A DNA stretch of 18,171 nucleotides, taken from contig JAFGDX010000052.1 of assembly GCA_016931875.1 (NCBI GenBank), forward strand, positions 1 to 18,171, given 5' to 3'. The position numbers were made by a program, and so were the translations under genes. This stretch comes from Prolixibacteraceae bacterium. GTDB taxonomy: Bacteria > Bacteroidota > Bacteroidia > Bacteroidales > Prolixibacteraceae. Positions 7,353 through 14,609 of the stretch are shown here, in pieces. The stretch's first letter is position 1; each line of letters begins with the position of its first letter. Under the pieces are notes generated by a model. It saw only the letters and a list, made by a program, of their open reading frames with translations, was not told the DNA's origin and did not search any database.

Positions 7353-8075
7353 ATGGGCAATTCATTATTGATTTACTTAAACAAACGGCTTCACGAAGAA
7401 AGTTCCTATAAAAAGGAGCCTGCTACTACCGCCGGTCCTGTAATTACAATTTCGCGGGAAGTGGGATGCAACGGTTTAAAACTGGCTAACCTGATGGCTG
7501 AAAAATTTAACCGTGAGAAAATGGAAACCGACTGGAAGGTGCTAAGCAAAGAGATTTTTTATAAAAGTGCAAAAGAACTTGACCTAGAACCTGAGCGGGT
7601 GAGAAAAATGTTGAAACAGACCGACAGGTACACTTTTGATGAAATTCTAAAAGCATTTCAATACAAGCAGTTCAAAAGCGAACGAAAAATTACAAAGACA
7701 GTTTATGATGTAGTTCGCAGTTTTTCAATTGATGGGTTTTGTATTATTGTGGGACGTGCCGGACATATTATTGCCGGTGATATTAAAAATGCGCTTCACC
7801 TGCGGCTGGTAGCACCATTCGATTACCGAGTGAAAGTGATTATGGAAAATAACAAATTGAGTCGTGAAGAAGCAACTGTGTTTATTCAGCATGTTGAAAA
7901 AGAAAGAATCGCATTCAGAAAAGCAATTCTGCAGGGACGCAAGGTGGATGATTTCTTTGACCTCACGATAAACCGTGCTTCTTTTAGTGATGAGAAGGTA
8001 GTTGATATTGTTGAATGTGCAGCTAAAGAAAAGGGGCTTTTAAATCTGAATCATCCAAGAATGGAATTTTATTAG
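7353..8075 (+). CDS. Cytidylate kinase-like family protein (Cytidylate_kin2 type)
   Basis: A 240-aa protein resembling the cytidylate-kinase-like family distinct from housekeeping Cmk. After an N-terminal helix (LLIYLNKRL), VITISREVGCNGLKLA (30-45) occupies the P-loop position; the family usually reads ITISR-x-x-GSGG there. The loop lacks a classical GK[S/T], and K43 is the only candidate phosphate-binding Lys. FCIIVGRAGHIIAGD (129-143) and LRLVAPFDYRV (150-160) are the next conserved strands, followed by a helical lid region rich in Arg/Lys (about 160-200). Phosphorylation of a nucleotide or small molecule is inferred from the fold; the substrate is unknown. The gene ends with a 4-bp tail-to-tail overlap with the uracil-DNA glycosylase gene. 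The ATG at 7353 is the first in frame and gives a sensible N-terminus. Confidence 0.75.
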   Translation: MGNSLLIYLNKRLHEESSYKKEPATTAGPVITISREVGCNGLKLANLMAEKFNREKMETDWKVLSKEIFYKSAKELDLEPERVRKMLKQTDRYTFDEILKAFQYKQFKSERKITKTVYDVVRSFSIDGFCIIVGRAGHIIAGDIKNALHLRLVAPFDYRVKVIMENNKLSREEATVFIQHVEKERIAFRKAILQGRKVDDFFDLTINRASFSDEKVVDIVECAAKEKGLLNLNHPRMEFY

Positions 8076-8833
8076 AAAAGCGTGTTTGCGCTTCTGAACC
8101 CATTTTTCAGATTGAAGCCGGTCCAGTCGATCTCATTTTTTAGTTGCTCAAAACAATTGGTTTTTCCATAAAGAAAATCGGTATCTCTGCCCGGTTTATC
8201 GTAACACATCATCGGATGTTGTGTTACAATTTTTTTTTTGATCTTTATATTTCTGGTTGCCTCAAGGGCGTGTGCACCCCATAAAAACCAGGTTATCCGG
8301 CTGTAATTTTGTGCAATATACTGTAGCAATTCGCCCGAGAATTTTTCCCAAATGAGTTTATGGCTTCCCGGTTTGCCCGGTTCGCAGGTAAACGCTGTAT
8401 TCAGTAGCAACACTCCCTCTTTTTCCCAGTGTTTAAAAAGTTGATTGGGCGGCAAAACTGGAAATTCATTATCGAATTTTGTTTTCAGGTCACTATATTT
8501 TACAACCTCTCCTGAATAGGCTTTATATAAGGCCCGCAATATATTTTTTAACGAAATGTTCTTAAAGGGTTCATTCCACGATTTTAAAGTGCCCACTTCA
8601 AAAGCCCGCCCGGTTGCTATACCCGGCTGAGGATAAGGATCCTGCCCCAGAATTACCACCTTTACTGAATGCAGCGGTAATTCAAAAAAACGCAAAACTT
8701 TTTCATTGGAAGGTGTGTAGTCTCCTTTTACAATTTCAGATTCTGTTTTTAGTATGAACGATTTAATTTCACGGGTCAGAAAAGGTTTCCAATCGTTATG
8801 AATTTGTAAATTTTGTATAAAGCCCGATGACAT
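8072..8833 (-). CDS. Family-1-like uracil-DNA glycosylase, divergent motifs
   Basis: A 253-aa base-excision repair enzyme predicted to remove uracil from DNA. Motif A is VVILGQDPYPQPG (59-71): the water-activating D65 and the thymine-excluding Y67 are present, but the usual His after Tyr (GQDPYH) is Pro68. LLLNTAFT (142-149) supplies the uracil-binding N145. The usual HPSPLS loop is HPMM (206-209), so His206 is kept while the Ser-Pro-Leu intercalation part differs. TWFLWGAHA (181-189) is the typical strand before it. Length is slightly above the usual 220-230 aa. These variants suggest a paralog or divergent branch rather than standard Ung, so no symbol is given. The gene follows the terminator at 8858-8883 and overlaps the kinase-like gene by 4 bp at its 3' end. 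Confidence 0.85.
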   Translation of the reverse strand: MSSGFIQNLQIHNDWKPFLTREIKSFILKTESEIVKGDYTPSNEKVLRFFELPLHSVKVVILGQDPYPQPGIATGRAFEVGTLKSWNEPFKNISLKNILRALYKAYSGEVVKYSDLKTKFDNEFPVLPPNQLFKHWEKEGVLLLNTAFTCEPGKPGSHKLIWEKFSGELLQYIAQNYSRITWFLWGAHALEATRNIKIKKKIVTQHPMMCYDKPGRDTDFLYGKTNCFEQLKNEIDWTGFNLKNGFRSANTLF

Positions 8834-8857
8834 ATTTTTGTTTTGTATTAAAAAATT

Positions 8858-8883
8858 CAGCGGCCAATATTGGTTGGCCGCTG
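8858..8883 (-). terminator. Intrinsic terminator after the DUF1080-PHP gene
   Basis: A perfect 10-bp GC-rich stem, CAGCGGCCAA (8858-8867) with TTGGCCGCTG (8874-8883), has a 6-nt loop. On the minus strand it is followed after two bases by six T (8855-8850). It sits 31 bp past the stop of the minus-strand lipoprotein gene and just ahead of the glycosylase start codon, so it separates those two genes. Confidence 0.85.
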
Positions 8884-8914
8884 TGTAGTGTGTTATTCTG
8901 ATTTTGACTATTAA

Positions 8915-10387
8915 TTATCCTGTAATTTTATCCGGAAGTCCTTTAACACGGATGGGTTTTTTGCTGTCCGGTTTAATTTCAAACATATCGTTGGGTGTTA
9001 ATTTACACTCTTCAATCATTTGAAGACAGTATTCCAGTTGACCCAAATCGCGGCCGGTATTGTTGGTTCCGAAAGAAAATTTAACACCTGCCTCTTTGGC
9101 CATTTTTATCATTTCGGCGTTTGGTGTTTTATATCTGGCATTAATTTCCAGCGCCACGCCGTTATCAGCCAAAACTTTTATTACCCGCTCCATGCGTTCT
9201 TTGGTCCAGAGTTCATTATACTCATTCATCAGTTCATCGGGCAACACGGTCGGGTTTACATAAATATCCACCGGTTCCTGTGAAAATATGGCTTCGATTT
9301 TACCTACCATTTGATCCATAAATTGCTGTTTGTCATCCACCCACACTTCTTCGGGAATCCAGATACGGTTTCGGCGGCCTTTGTAATCCGTAAAAGTCAT
9401 GGCATCGGTAAATACGTAATCAAATCTGGCAATGGCTTCGGGCGAGAACAGGGTTATCCACTCGCGTCCTTCTGCCTGCATACCTTTAAATGTGGGGCTA
9501 TTTTTTACGTCGTTAATGTACTCATACAATGTAGAATCGTTGGTAACCGGGAAATGCAGTCCGCAGTTGGGTGCAATACCGTAGTTGATGCCCAGTTTCT
9601 GCGAATTTTCAACCACGTCATCCAGAGTTAATCCTCCTTTTAAATGCACATGATAATCGATAAAAGGAAATCCGGCTTTCATCAGTTTTGTAATAACCGT
9701 ATCCCACTGGCTGTCAGTTTCCGGAGTTGTTTTTTCTCCTTCAGGAAGCGGCATCAGACGAATATTTCGGTAGTATGTGGTACTTCCCGGGTCGTGTGCC
9801 TGCAAGGCAAATGTTCCGTGGCTCAGCCGGCAGTTTTCCCCGCCTTCCCAGCGCCATGGGTTTTCAGGCTCAATGTACTCGTTTACTTTAATATCATTTA
9901 CAAAAACTTCCACTTTGTTTTCCACTACTTTAATGCGCATTTTAAACCATTCGTCGTCATTGGCCAACGGGAAATACACATTCCTGACGTTGTAGATGCT
10001 ACCTGTTTTCCGGCGTTCCGGTGAATTTTCCGAACCGCGGTAGGAATTATTTACCTGAATTTCGTATCCTTTTGCCGGCCAGCCCTCACTTTGGTATTCG
10101 GTATGAATAAATATTCCTGAATTGGAATGGGCCAGGGTTTTTACCTCTGTTTCAAACTCAAAATTTTTAAAATCGCCTGTATAAAACAGATGCGAACGTT
10201 CTCCGGCACATTTAATCATGCCGTCTTCCACGGTTATGCTTTCCGGATTTTCGCCTGTTTTTTTCCAGCCATCGAGGTTTTCGCCGTTAAAAATTGGTTG
10301 CCACTCGCTGGTTTTCAGTTGCGGCTGGCACGAAATAAAAAATGTACCCAGCAAAAGCAGGACGATAAAAAATGTTGTTTTCTTCAT
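8915..10387 (-). CDS. Lipoprotein fusing a DUF1080 (3-keto-disaccharide hydrolase-like) domain to a PHP-like domain
   Basis: A 490-aa predicted lipoprotein with a type II signal peptide ending at Cys20 (FFISC). Residues about 28-215 are a DUF1080 domain (PF06439-like, concanavalin-type jelly roll). It opens with IFNGENLDGWK, and SNSGIFIH, GYEIQV and RKTGSIYNV are typical family stretches. Some relatives act on 3-keto-glycosides; others may only bind sugar. Residues about 228-485 form a second domain of PHP-hydrolase type, beginning with DYHVH (244-248) and including LEINARYKTPNAEM (413-426). The last PHP metal motif, usually a D-x-H after a Ser/Thr, reads FGTNNTGRD, so metal binding may be altered. 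It lies 41 bp behind an MFS gene on the same strand but also has its own promoter candidate. Export is well supported; substrate is unknown. Confidence 0.82.
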   Translation of the reverse strand: MKKTTFFIVLLLLGTFFISCQPQLKTSEWQPIFNGENLDGWKKTGENPESITVEDGMIKCAGERSHLFYTGDFKNFEFETEVKTLAHSNSGIFIHTEYQSEGWPAKGYEIQVNNSYRGSENSPERRKTGSIYNVRNVYFPLANDDEWFKMRIKVVENKVEVFVNDIKVNEYIEPENPWRWEGGENCRLSHGTFALQAHDPGSTTYYRNIRLMPLPEGEKTTPETDSQWDTVITKLMKAGFPFIDYHVHLKGGLTLDDVVENSQKLGINYGIAPNCGLHFPVTNDSTLYEYINDVKNSPTFKGMQAEGREWITLFSPEAIARFDYVFTDAMTFTDYKGRRNRIWIPEEVWVDDKQQFMDQMVGKIEAIFSQEPVDIYVNPTVLPDELMNEYNELWTKERMERVIKVLADNGVALEINARYKTPNAEMIKMAKEAGVKFSFGTNNTGRDLGQLEYCLQMIEECKLTPNDMFEIKPDSKKPIRVKGLPDKITG

Positions 10388-10423
10388 GATAATTTTAGCT
10401 ATTGGTTATATTTTGTTGCGAAC

Positions 10424-10455
10424 CAAAGCTAACTAAAATCTCGCATACTTGTAAA
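10424..10455 (-). promoter_or_regulatory. Promoter candidate for the DUF1080-PHP gene
   Basis: On the minus strand, TTTA (10455-10452), a 20-nt spacer and a consensus-perfect -7 box TAGCTTTG (10431-10424) would start a transcript about 30 nt before the ATG at 10387. The -7 box overlaps the stop codon of the upstream MFS gene (10429-10431). The same octamer precedes the MFS gene. Confidence 0.45.
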
Positions 10456-11775
10456 CTTATCCTGTGGATTATCGGCTTTAAAGCTAAAAAATATGGTTAC
10501 CAGCATTAACAAAGCCAGCCCGTAAAAACCAACAGAATAATTTCCGGTTGTTGTAAATGAAAAGCTTAACAAAATGGGTCCCAGAGCACTGGCAAATACA
10601 ATAAGCGACATAACAAAGCCTGTAATTCGTCCCAGGTTTTCGCGGCCATAAAAACGGGGCCATGCAACTGCCATAAGCACATTGTACAAACCACTTGCAA
10701 TGCCGTTTCCAACAATAAAACCAAGATAAAAAATTTGGCCGTTTAAGTTGGCCAGAGAAACCAGAGCCAGAATTTCACCTGCCAAAATGAGGTAAAGCAG
10801 GTATTTTAGTTTTATGCGGTCGCTCACCCAGCCACCCAGCAACGAAACGCTTACTGAAATAACTGAAAACGGAACAAATACCGCCAGCGCCTTTTCGCGA
10901 CTTAACCCGGCATTTTCAAAAATTGAAACCAGATGAAAGGTAAACCCGGTGATGTACAAGGCATACATGGCCAGCGGGATGGAAAACATCCAGAAACTTA
11001 CGGTTTTTTTTGCCTCTTTCAGTGTAAATTGTTTAAACGGTTTGATAATAACATTGTGTTCCCTGTTGGCATGTTTTTCTCCGTCGGGTATCATATCCAA
11101 ATCTTCCGGGTTGTCGCGGAAAAAGAGAAAAACAAACAACACAAAAAAGGTTCCGATAAAGGCTGCCATCAGCAGCCAGGCCAGTCGCCACGAAGTTTCC
11201 TGAATGAGCATATCGAATGTGAGTGGCGCCACTGAAAAACCGAGCGCCACAAAAATGGCAGATATTCCGTTGGCGAAACCTCTCCGGGCAACAAACCATT
11301 TCATCAGCATGTTTCGTGAAACCATGGTTAAAACTCCCTGCCCCGAAAAGCGCAGCATAAAAAACAAAATCATCAGAACGGCAACTGCAAACCCAAGGTA
11401 CAGATTGGAAGTGGTGTCTGAAATAAAAAGCCTGATTATCCGGTCAGTCTGGCTGAGAAGCACCAAAATAAAAGCCAGCGCCACGGCCACCACCATGCCT
11501 ACCCAGCGGGCGCCGTATTTATCGTACATTTTTCCGGCCCAGGTTAGAACCAGCGAACTTCCAATGGTTCCTACCATATATGCAGTGCTCAACTGGGTTC
11601 GGTTGATACCAATGGCATCGAGCAAATAATCGGTAAATGTGGATACCCCGGTGGTTTGACCGGGAGCACTGGCCAAAACACCAACAGTGGATGCAAACAG
11701 AATAATCCAGCCGTAAAAGAAAGGAATTTTGTTGGGCGAAAACGGGAAATTGTTAAGATGTGTCTTTAACTTCAT
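10429..11775 (-). CDS. MFS transporter
   Basis: An inner-membrane major facilitator of about 448 aa with roughly 12 hydrophobic segments. The loop 2-3 signature is visible as GKMYDKYGAR (81-90), and the corresponding second-half loop as GWVSDR (315-320). The N-terminus, FFYGWIILFASTVG, and overall layout are reminiscent of the oxalate/formate-antiporter or monocarboxylate-like MFS groups, but the substrate cannot be read from sequence. I chose the ATG at 11775. A TTG 18 bp upstream is in frame but overlaps the proposed -7 box at 11791-11798, so it would not be transcribed. The next gene encodes a sugar-domain lipoprotein, so uptake of a carbohydrate-derived acid or sugar is a reasonable guess. 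Confidence 0.85.
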   Translation of the reverse strand: MKLKTHLNNFPFSPNKIPFFYGWIILFASTVGVLASAPGQTTGVSTFTDYLLDAIGINRTQLSTAYMVGTIGSSLVLTWAGKMYDKYGARWVGMVVAVALAFILVLLSQTDRIIRLFISDTTSNLYLGFAVAVLMILFFMLRFSGQGVLTMVSRNMLMKWFVARRGFANGISAIFVALGFSVAPLTFDMLIQETSWRLAWLLMAAFIGTFFVLFVFLFFRDNPEDLDMIPDGEKHANREHNVIIKPFKQFTLKEAKKTVSFWMFSIPLAMYALYITGFTFHLVSIFENAGLSREKALAVFVPFSVISVSVSLLGGWVSDRIKLKYLLYLILAGEILALVSLANLNGQIFYLGFIVGNGIASGLYNVLMAVAWPRFYGRENLGRITGFVMSLIVFASALGPILLSFSFTTTGNYSVGFYGLALLMLVTIFFSFKADNPQDKFTSMRDFS

Positions 11776-11790
11776 TCCAAAAATTTTCAG

Positions 11791-11798
11791 CAAAGCTA
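11791..11798 (-). promoter_or_regulatory. -7 element candidate for the MFS gene
   Basis: TAGCTTTG on the minus strand is a perfect TAnnTTTG, about 15 nt before the ATG at 11775, implying a very short leader. The nearest TTTG (11817-11814) is only 15 nt away, shorter than the usual 19-21. The octamer is identical to that of the downstream lipoprotein gene. Confidence 0.4.
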
Positions 11799-11999
11799 CA
11801 GTATGTTTTTTCGCAAAAAAAGATTTAGAAGTCTATTTTTATGAAAAGTAAGATTGGATTAACTTAAAACCAGATTTTCTTTCACTTTCATTTGATTTTT
11901 ATTTTTGAAAAAGCCTGATTTCCGCTGCAAAAGCTTCACTTGTTTTATTGTTCCCAACCATTCAAGAAATTTTGAAATGGAAGTAGTGGTAACTTGAGG

Positions 12000-12608
12000 C
12001 TACAAGTTCACCTTCAAAATGAAACTCACAAGAAAGGGCACAGCAACTGATAAAACCACCCCGCTAAAAACAGCAACAATCCCCCACTCTTTTCCTGAAT
12101 ATTTAACAATTACGGGCATGGTTGTGTCCATTGAAGTAGCACCACCTGATGCAATTCCGGCCAGGTTTCCAAAATACAATACCAGTACCGGAGTCAGCAG
12201 CAGGGTAAATATTTCGCGCATGATGTTTGAAAGGAGCGCAATAACGCCCAGTGTTTCACCGCTTATTTGTGAAATAAAAATACTCGACAGGCTGTAGTAA
12301 CCAAAGCCAGCTCCAACGGCCATCGATTCGCGGATGTTTAGCCCCGGCACCAATGCTCCGATAATAGCTGATCCGGCTAACGTGCCTGCTGCAATTCCTG
12401 AGGGAACAAGCAAAATCTTCAGGTTCATTTGCCTGATTACTTTCCACGACTCACGGTCGGCCCCGATACTGATGCCCACCAAAAACATAAGTGCATAAAG
12501 GGCATACATACTGTAGTCGTTTGCTACTAAAAATTCAGGAAGTATTTTCAACAAACCCATAAAAATACCCACTAAAAAAAAGATCAGGATAATCAGGCTA
12601 TTTTTCAT
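12000..12608 (-). CDS. LysO-family lysine exporter, C-terminal half (DUF340)
   Basis: A 202-aa integral membrane protein corresponding to the larger C-terminal part of the LysO (YbjE, DUF340) lysine exporter. About five to six hydrophobic segments are visible. Conserved stretches are GAGFGYYSLSSIF (99-111), NIMREIFTLLL (128-138) and GATSMDTTMPVIVKYSG (156-172), typical of the family. The start is the ATG at 12608: an AGGAG (12620-12616) lies 7 nt upstream, and homology begins here. The frame is open further up to 12692, but those residues are read out of frame from the preceding gene. It overlaps that gene by 11 bp, which suggests translational coupling. Together the two proteins (99 + 202 aa) equal the length of one-piece E. 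coli LysO (about 299 aa). The function is inferred from that family. Confidence 0.83.
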   Translation of the reverse strand: MKNSLIILIFFLVGIFMGLLKILPEFLVANDYSMYALYALMFLVGISIGADRESWKVIRQMNLKILLVPSGIAAGTLAGSAIIGALVPGLNIRESMAVGAGFGYYSLSSIFISQISGETLGVIALLSNIMREIFTLLLTPVLVLYFGNLAGIASGGATSMDTTMPVIVKYSGKEWGIVAVFSGVVLSVAVPFLVSFILKVNL

Positions 12609-12897
12609 TTTTCCGCTCCTTTGTTTTGGCCGGTGGAAAAATAACATTGTACAACATCCACAAAACCAGTACACTTCCTGCAACAGAACCAAGCGTTACC
12701 AACAATGCCTTTATTCCTATGCTGCCGAGGTTGGCAATAATGGTTTTGTTTGTCCCAACCGCAATTCCCAGCAGAAAAAGCAGCAAATAAATGGCATATG
12801 TAATTAAACGGTCAACTACTTTTAGCAGATGCGTATGTTTGTTGAGAAACACTCCCAGAAGAATTCCGGCAGCCATTAGAATCAGTACTGTTGTCAT
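12598..12897 (-). CDS. LysO-family lysine exporter, N-terminal half
   Basis: A 99-aa membrane protein with three hydrophobic segments (about 3-18, 31-50 and 60-85) and a charged cytoplasmic-looking tail (KTKERKNEK). It corresponds to the N-terminal part of LysO. FLLGIAVGTNK (41-51) followed by IKALLVTLGSVAGSVL (62-77) parallels FLVGISIGADR and LKILLVPSGIAAGTLA in the partner protein, so the two ORFs look like related halves. The ATG at 12897 lies about 25 bp below a perfect -7 box. It is the first gene of a two-gene unit, and its stop lies inside the partner's coding region. The fragment is intact, with its own start and the partner's SD, so it looks like a genuine split rather than a recent frameshift. 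Confidence 0.8.
   Translation of the reverse strand: MTTVLILMAAGILLGVFLNKHTHLLKVVDRLITYAIYLLLFLLGIAVGTNKTIIANLGSIGIKALLVTLGSVAGSVLVLWMLYNVIFPPAKTKERKNEK
12616..12620 (-). promoter_or_regulatory. Shine-Dalgarno that fixes the start of the LysO C-terminal gene
   Basis: AGGAG on the minus strand, 7 nt before the ATG at 12608 and inside the upstream ORF. It is one of the few obvious Shine-Dalgarno sites in this window, and it supports independent initiation of the second half. Confidence 0.6.
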
Positions 12898-12921
12898 TTG
12901 TAATGTTGTTTATTTTGAAGG

Positions 12922-12952
12922 CAAATATAGTTTTTGTTTGAGCTGAACCAGA
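12922..12952 (-). promoter_or_regulatory. Promoter candidate for the split lysO unit
   Basis: TATATTTG (12929-12922, minus strand) is a perfect TAnnTTTG. TCTG (12952-12949) stands 19 nt further up as an imperfect -33 box. A transcript would start about 18 nt before the ATG at 12897. Confidence 0.45.
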
Positions 12953-13018
12953 TTTTACTAAAAAAATCTTTTTGGAGACAAATGGGATTGTGAGGATAAT
13001 GCGGCGTACTTTTCTGTC

Positions 13019-13048
13019 TTTCGTTCCTGAATACTTTTTTTATCTTTA
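13019..13048 (+). promoter_or_regulatory. Promoter candidate for the PutP-like symporter gene
   Basis: TATCTTTA (13041-13048) matches TAnnTTTG but for the last base, with TTTC (13019-13022) 18 nt upstream. The leader would be about 22 nt. It faces away from the lysO promoter within the 179-bp divergent spacer. Confidence 0.35.
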
Positions 13049-13076
13049 TGAGTTTTCAAAACAAACGTAACAAACC

Positions 13077-14549
13077 ATGATAATTGTTTTTGTAGCCTAT
13101 ATTGTCATTCTTATCGGAATTGTGGCTTACTCCGCGCGTCGTTCAAAAACCAACGACGACTTTGTTTTAGGGGGCAAAAAAATCTCAGGGTTTTCACTGG
13201 CCTTGTCAGAACGGGCTACCGGCGAATCGGCCTGGTTGCTGCTGGGGCTTACCGGAATTGCTTATTCTGAAGGAATGGCAGCCATTTGGGTGGCGCTGGG
13301 TTGTGTTACCGGTATCCTTTTTTTATGGACATTTTTAGCTGAACCGTTGCAGAAACTCACTTCGGAAACCGGCGCATTAACCGTTCCCGGACTGTTTTCA
13401 AAAAAATTCAAAGGAACACAACGCAGTTTTGGAATTATATCATCGGTAATTATCATCTTCTTTTTTGTTCTTTATATTGCAGCCCAGTTTAGCGGTGCCG
13501 GCAAAATTTTTAACGACACATTTAGTATCAATCCCTTTTGGGGAATGGTTATTGGTTCAGCGCTGGTAACCATATATACCATGCTGGGCGGGTTTATAAC
13601 AGTGGTAGCCACCGATGCTTTTCAGGCAGTGTTAATGGTGGTAACCTGTGTGGTTTTGCCTATAGTTGCACTCGGAATTGCCGCTACTTACAACATTCAT
13701 ATTGCTGAAACCATTGCCAATGCCAGTTATTTTGTTCCCTTAAATAATGCCTCGGTGAAACAGGTGACCGGCGGACTGCTGGTATTAAACGGAATGAGTT
13801 GGGCTTTTGGCTATACAGGGCAACCACAGCTGCTTACACGTATGATGGCTATGCGCAGTAAAAAAGAAACCCGCCAGAGTCGCTGGCTGGCAGTGTCCTG
13901 GACATTGCTCGCATATATCGGGGCATTTATGATTGGAATTATTGGTTATAAACTGGTGCAGGCAGGTGCTTTGGGTGCTGCCGCCGCAAATGTTGCCGGT
14001 GATGCGGAAAAGATTATGCCTGCCATGGTGATGACACTGTTAAATCCAATTCTGGCGGGAATTTTGCTTTCCGGCGCCGTTTCTGCAATGATGTCAACAG
14101 CCTCTTCACAACTGATGGTGGTTTCTTCTTCAATGACCGAAGATTTTTATATGCATGTAACCAAACGAAAAATTAAAGAAAGAAGGATGTTGATGTTGAA
14201 TAAAATACTGACCCTGGTTGTTGGGTTAGTAGGATTTTTACTGGCCATTGTTATGGAAGACACAGTGTACGGACTGGTTTCTTATGCCTGGAGTGGAATC
14301 GGAGCTTCTTTCGGGCCGGCAATTGTTTTGCTTATTTTCTGGAAAAAACTTTCACGCGCCGGAGTTTTTGCAAGTTTAATTACCGGCACTCTTTCTGCTG
14401 TTATATGGAGAACCTGGTTGCTGGAACCAACCGGAATCTCAGAACGCCTGGCAAGTTATCTGCTGGCGCTTTTTATGGCAGTTCTTTTTAGTTTGATCTT
14501 TCCGGAAAAAATTCCAAACGTCACGGGGCAAAAAGCCGGCTTCAAATAA
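13077..14549 (+). CDS. Sodium/solute symporter, PutP (proline) type
   Basis: A 490-aa inner-membrane member of the sodium:solute symporter family with about 12-13 hydrophobic segments. It matches PutP closely in several places. VVATDAFQAVLM (177-188) and GYTGQPQLLTRMMA (245-258) are PutP-like. SGAVSAMMSTASSQLM (332-347) carries S340-T341, which fall on the Ser340/Thr341 sodium-ligand pair of E. coli PutP. In TM1-2 the stretch reads SERATGESAW. When the Trp is aligned, the essential E. coli Asp55 position is Gly49 and Glu50 is next to it, so the sodium site may be arranged differently. Proline is the likeliest substrate, but another amino acid or osmolyte is possible. It diverges from the LysO pair and converges on the beta-helix gene. 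The ATG at 13077 gives TM1 directly. Confidence 0.85.
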   Translation: MIIVFVAYIVILIGIVAYSARRSKTNDDFVLGGKKISGFSLALSERATGESAWLLLGLTGIAYSEGMAAIWVALGCVTGILFLWTFLAEPLQKLTSETGALTVPGLFSKKFKGTQRSFGIISSVIIIFFFVLYIAAQFSGAGKIFNDTFSINPFWGMVIGSALVTIYTMLGGFITVVATDAFQAVLMVVTCVVLPIVALGIAATYNIHIAETIANASYFVPLNNASVKQVTGGLLVLNGMSWAFGYTGQPQLLTRMMAMRSKKETRQSRWLAVSWTLLAYIGAFMIGIIGYKLVQAGALGAAAANVAGDAEKIMPAMVMTLLNPILAGILLSGAVSAMMSTASSQLMVVSSSMTEDFYMHVTKRKIKERRMLMLNKILTLVVGLVGFLLAIVMEDTVYGLVSYAWSGIGASFGPAIVLLIFWKKLSRAGVFASLITGTLSAVIWRTWLLEPTGISERLASYLLALFMAVLFSLIFPEKIPNVTGQKAGFK

Positions 14550-14584
14550 AATGATTGTAATTTAAAATTTAGTAGAAATCAGTT

Positions 14585-14607
14585 TTTTGAATCTTGTTTT
14601 GAATCTT
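14585..14607. repeat. Short tandem repeat between convergent genes
   Basis: TTTTGAATCTT occurs at 14585-14595 and again at 14597-14607, with one base between. It lies in the 60-bp spacer between two convergent stop codons, where I see no hairpin terminator. It is probably a slippage product. Confidence 0.5.
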
Positions 14608-14609
14608 AA

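Noticed and set aside
9020..10024. Long plus-strand open frames opposite the DUF1080-PHP gene, and similar ones opposite the MFS and DUF349 genes
   Set aside because: They are antisense readings of well-supported genes, with no recognisable domain and no start signals.
11776..11793. TTG start for the MFS gene
   Set aside because: It overlaps the proposed -7 box and adds nothing conserved; the ATG at 11775 is preferred.
11958..11980. Hairpin downstream of the split lysO genes
   Set aside because: The stem is bulged and AT-rich, and no T-tract follows on the minus strand, so it is not called as a terminator.
12609..12692. Longer N-terminus for the LysO C-terminal gene
   Set aside because: These codons are an out-of-frame reading of the upstream half gene; the AGGAG-preceded ATG at 12608 matches the family start.
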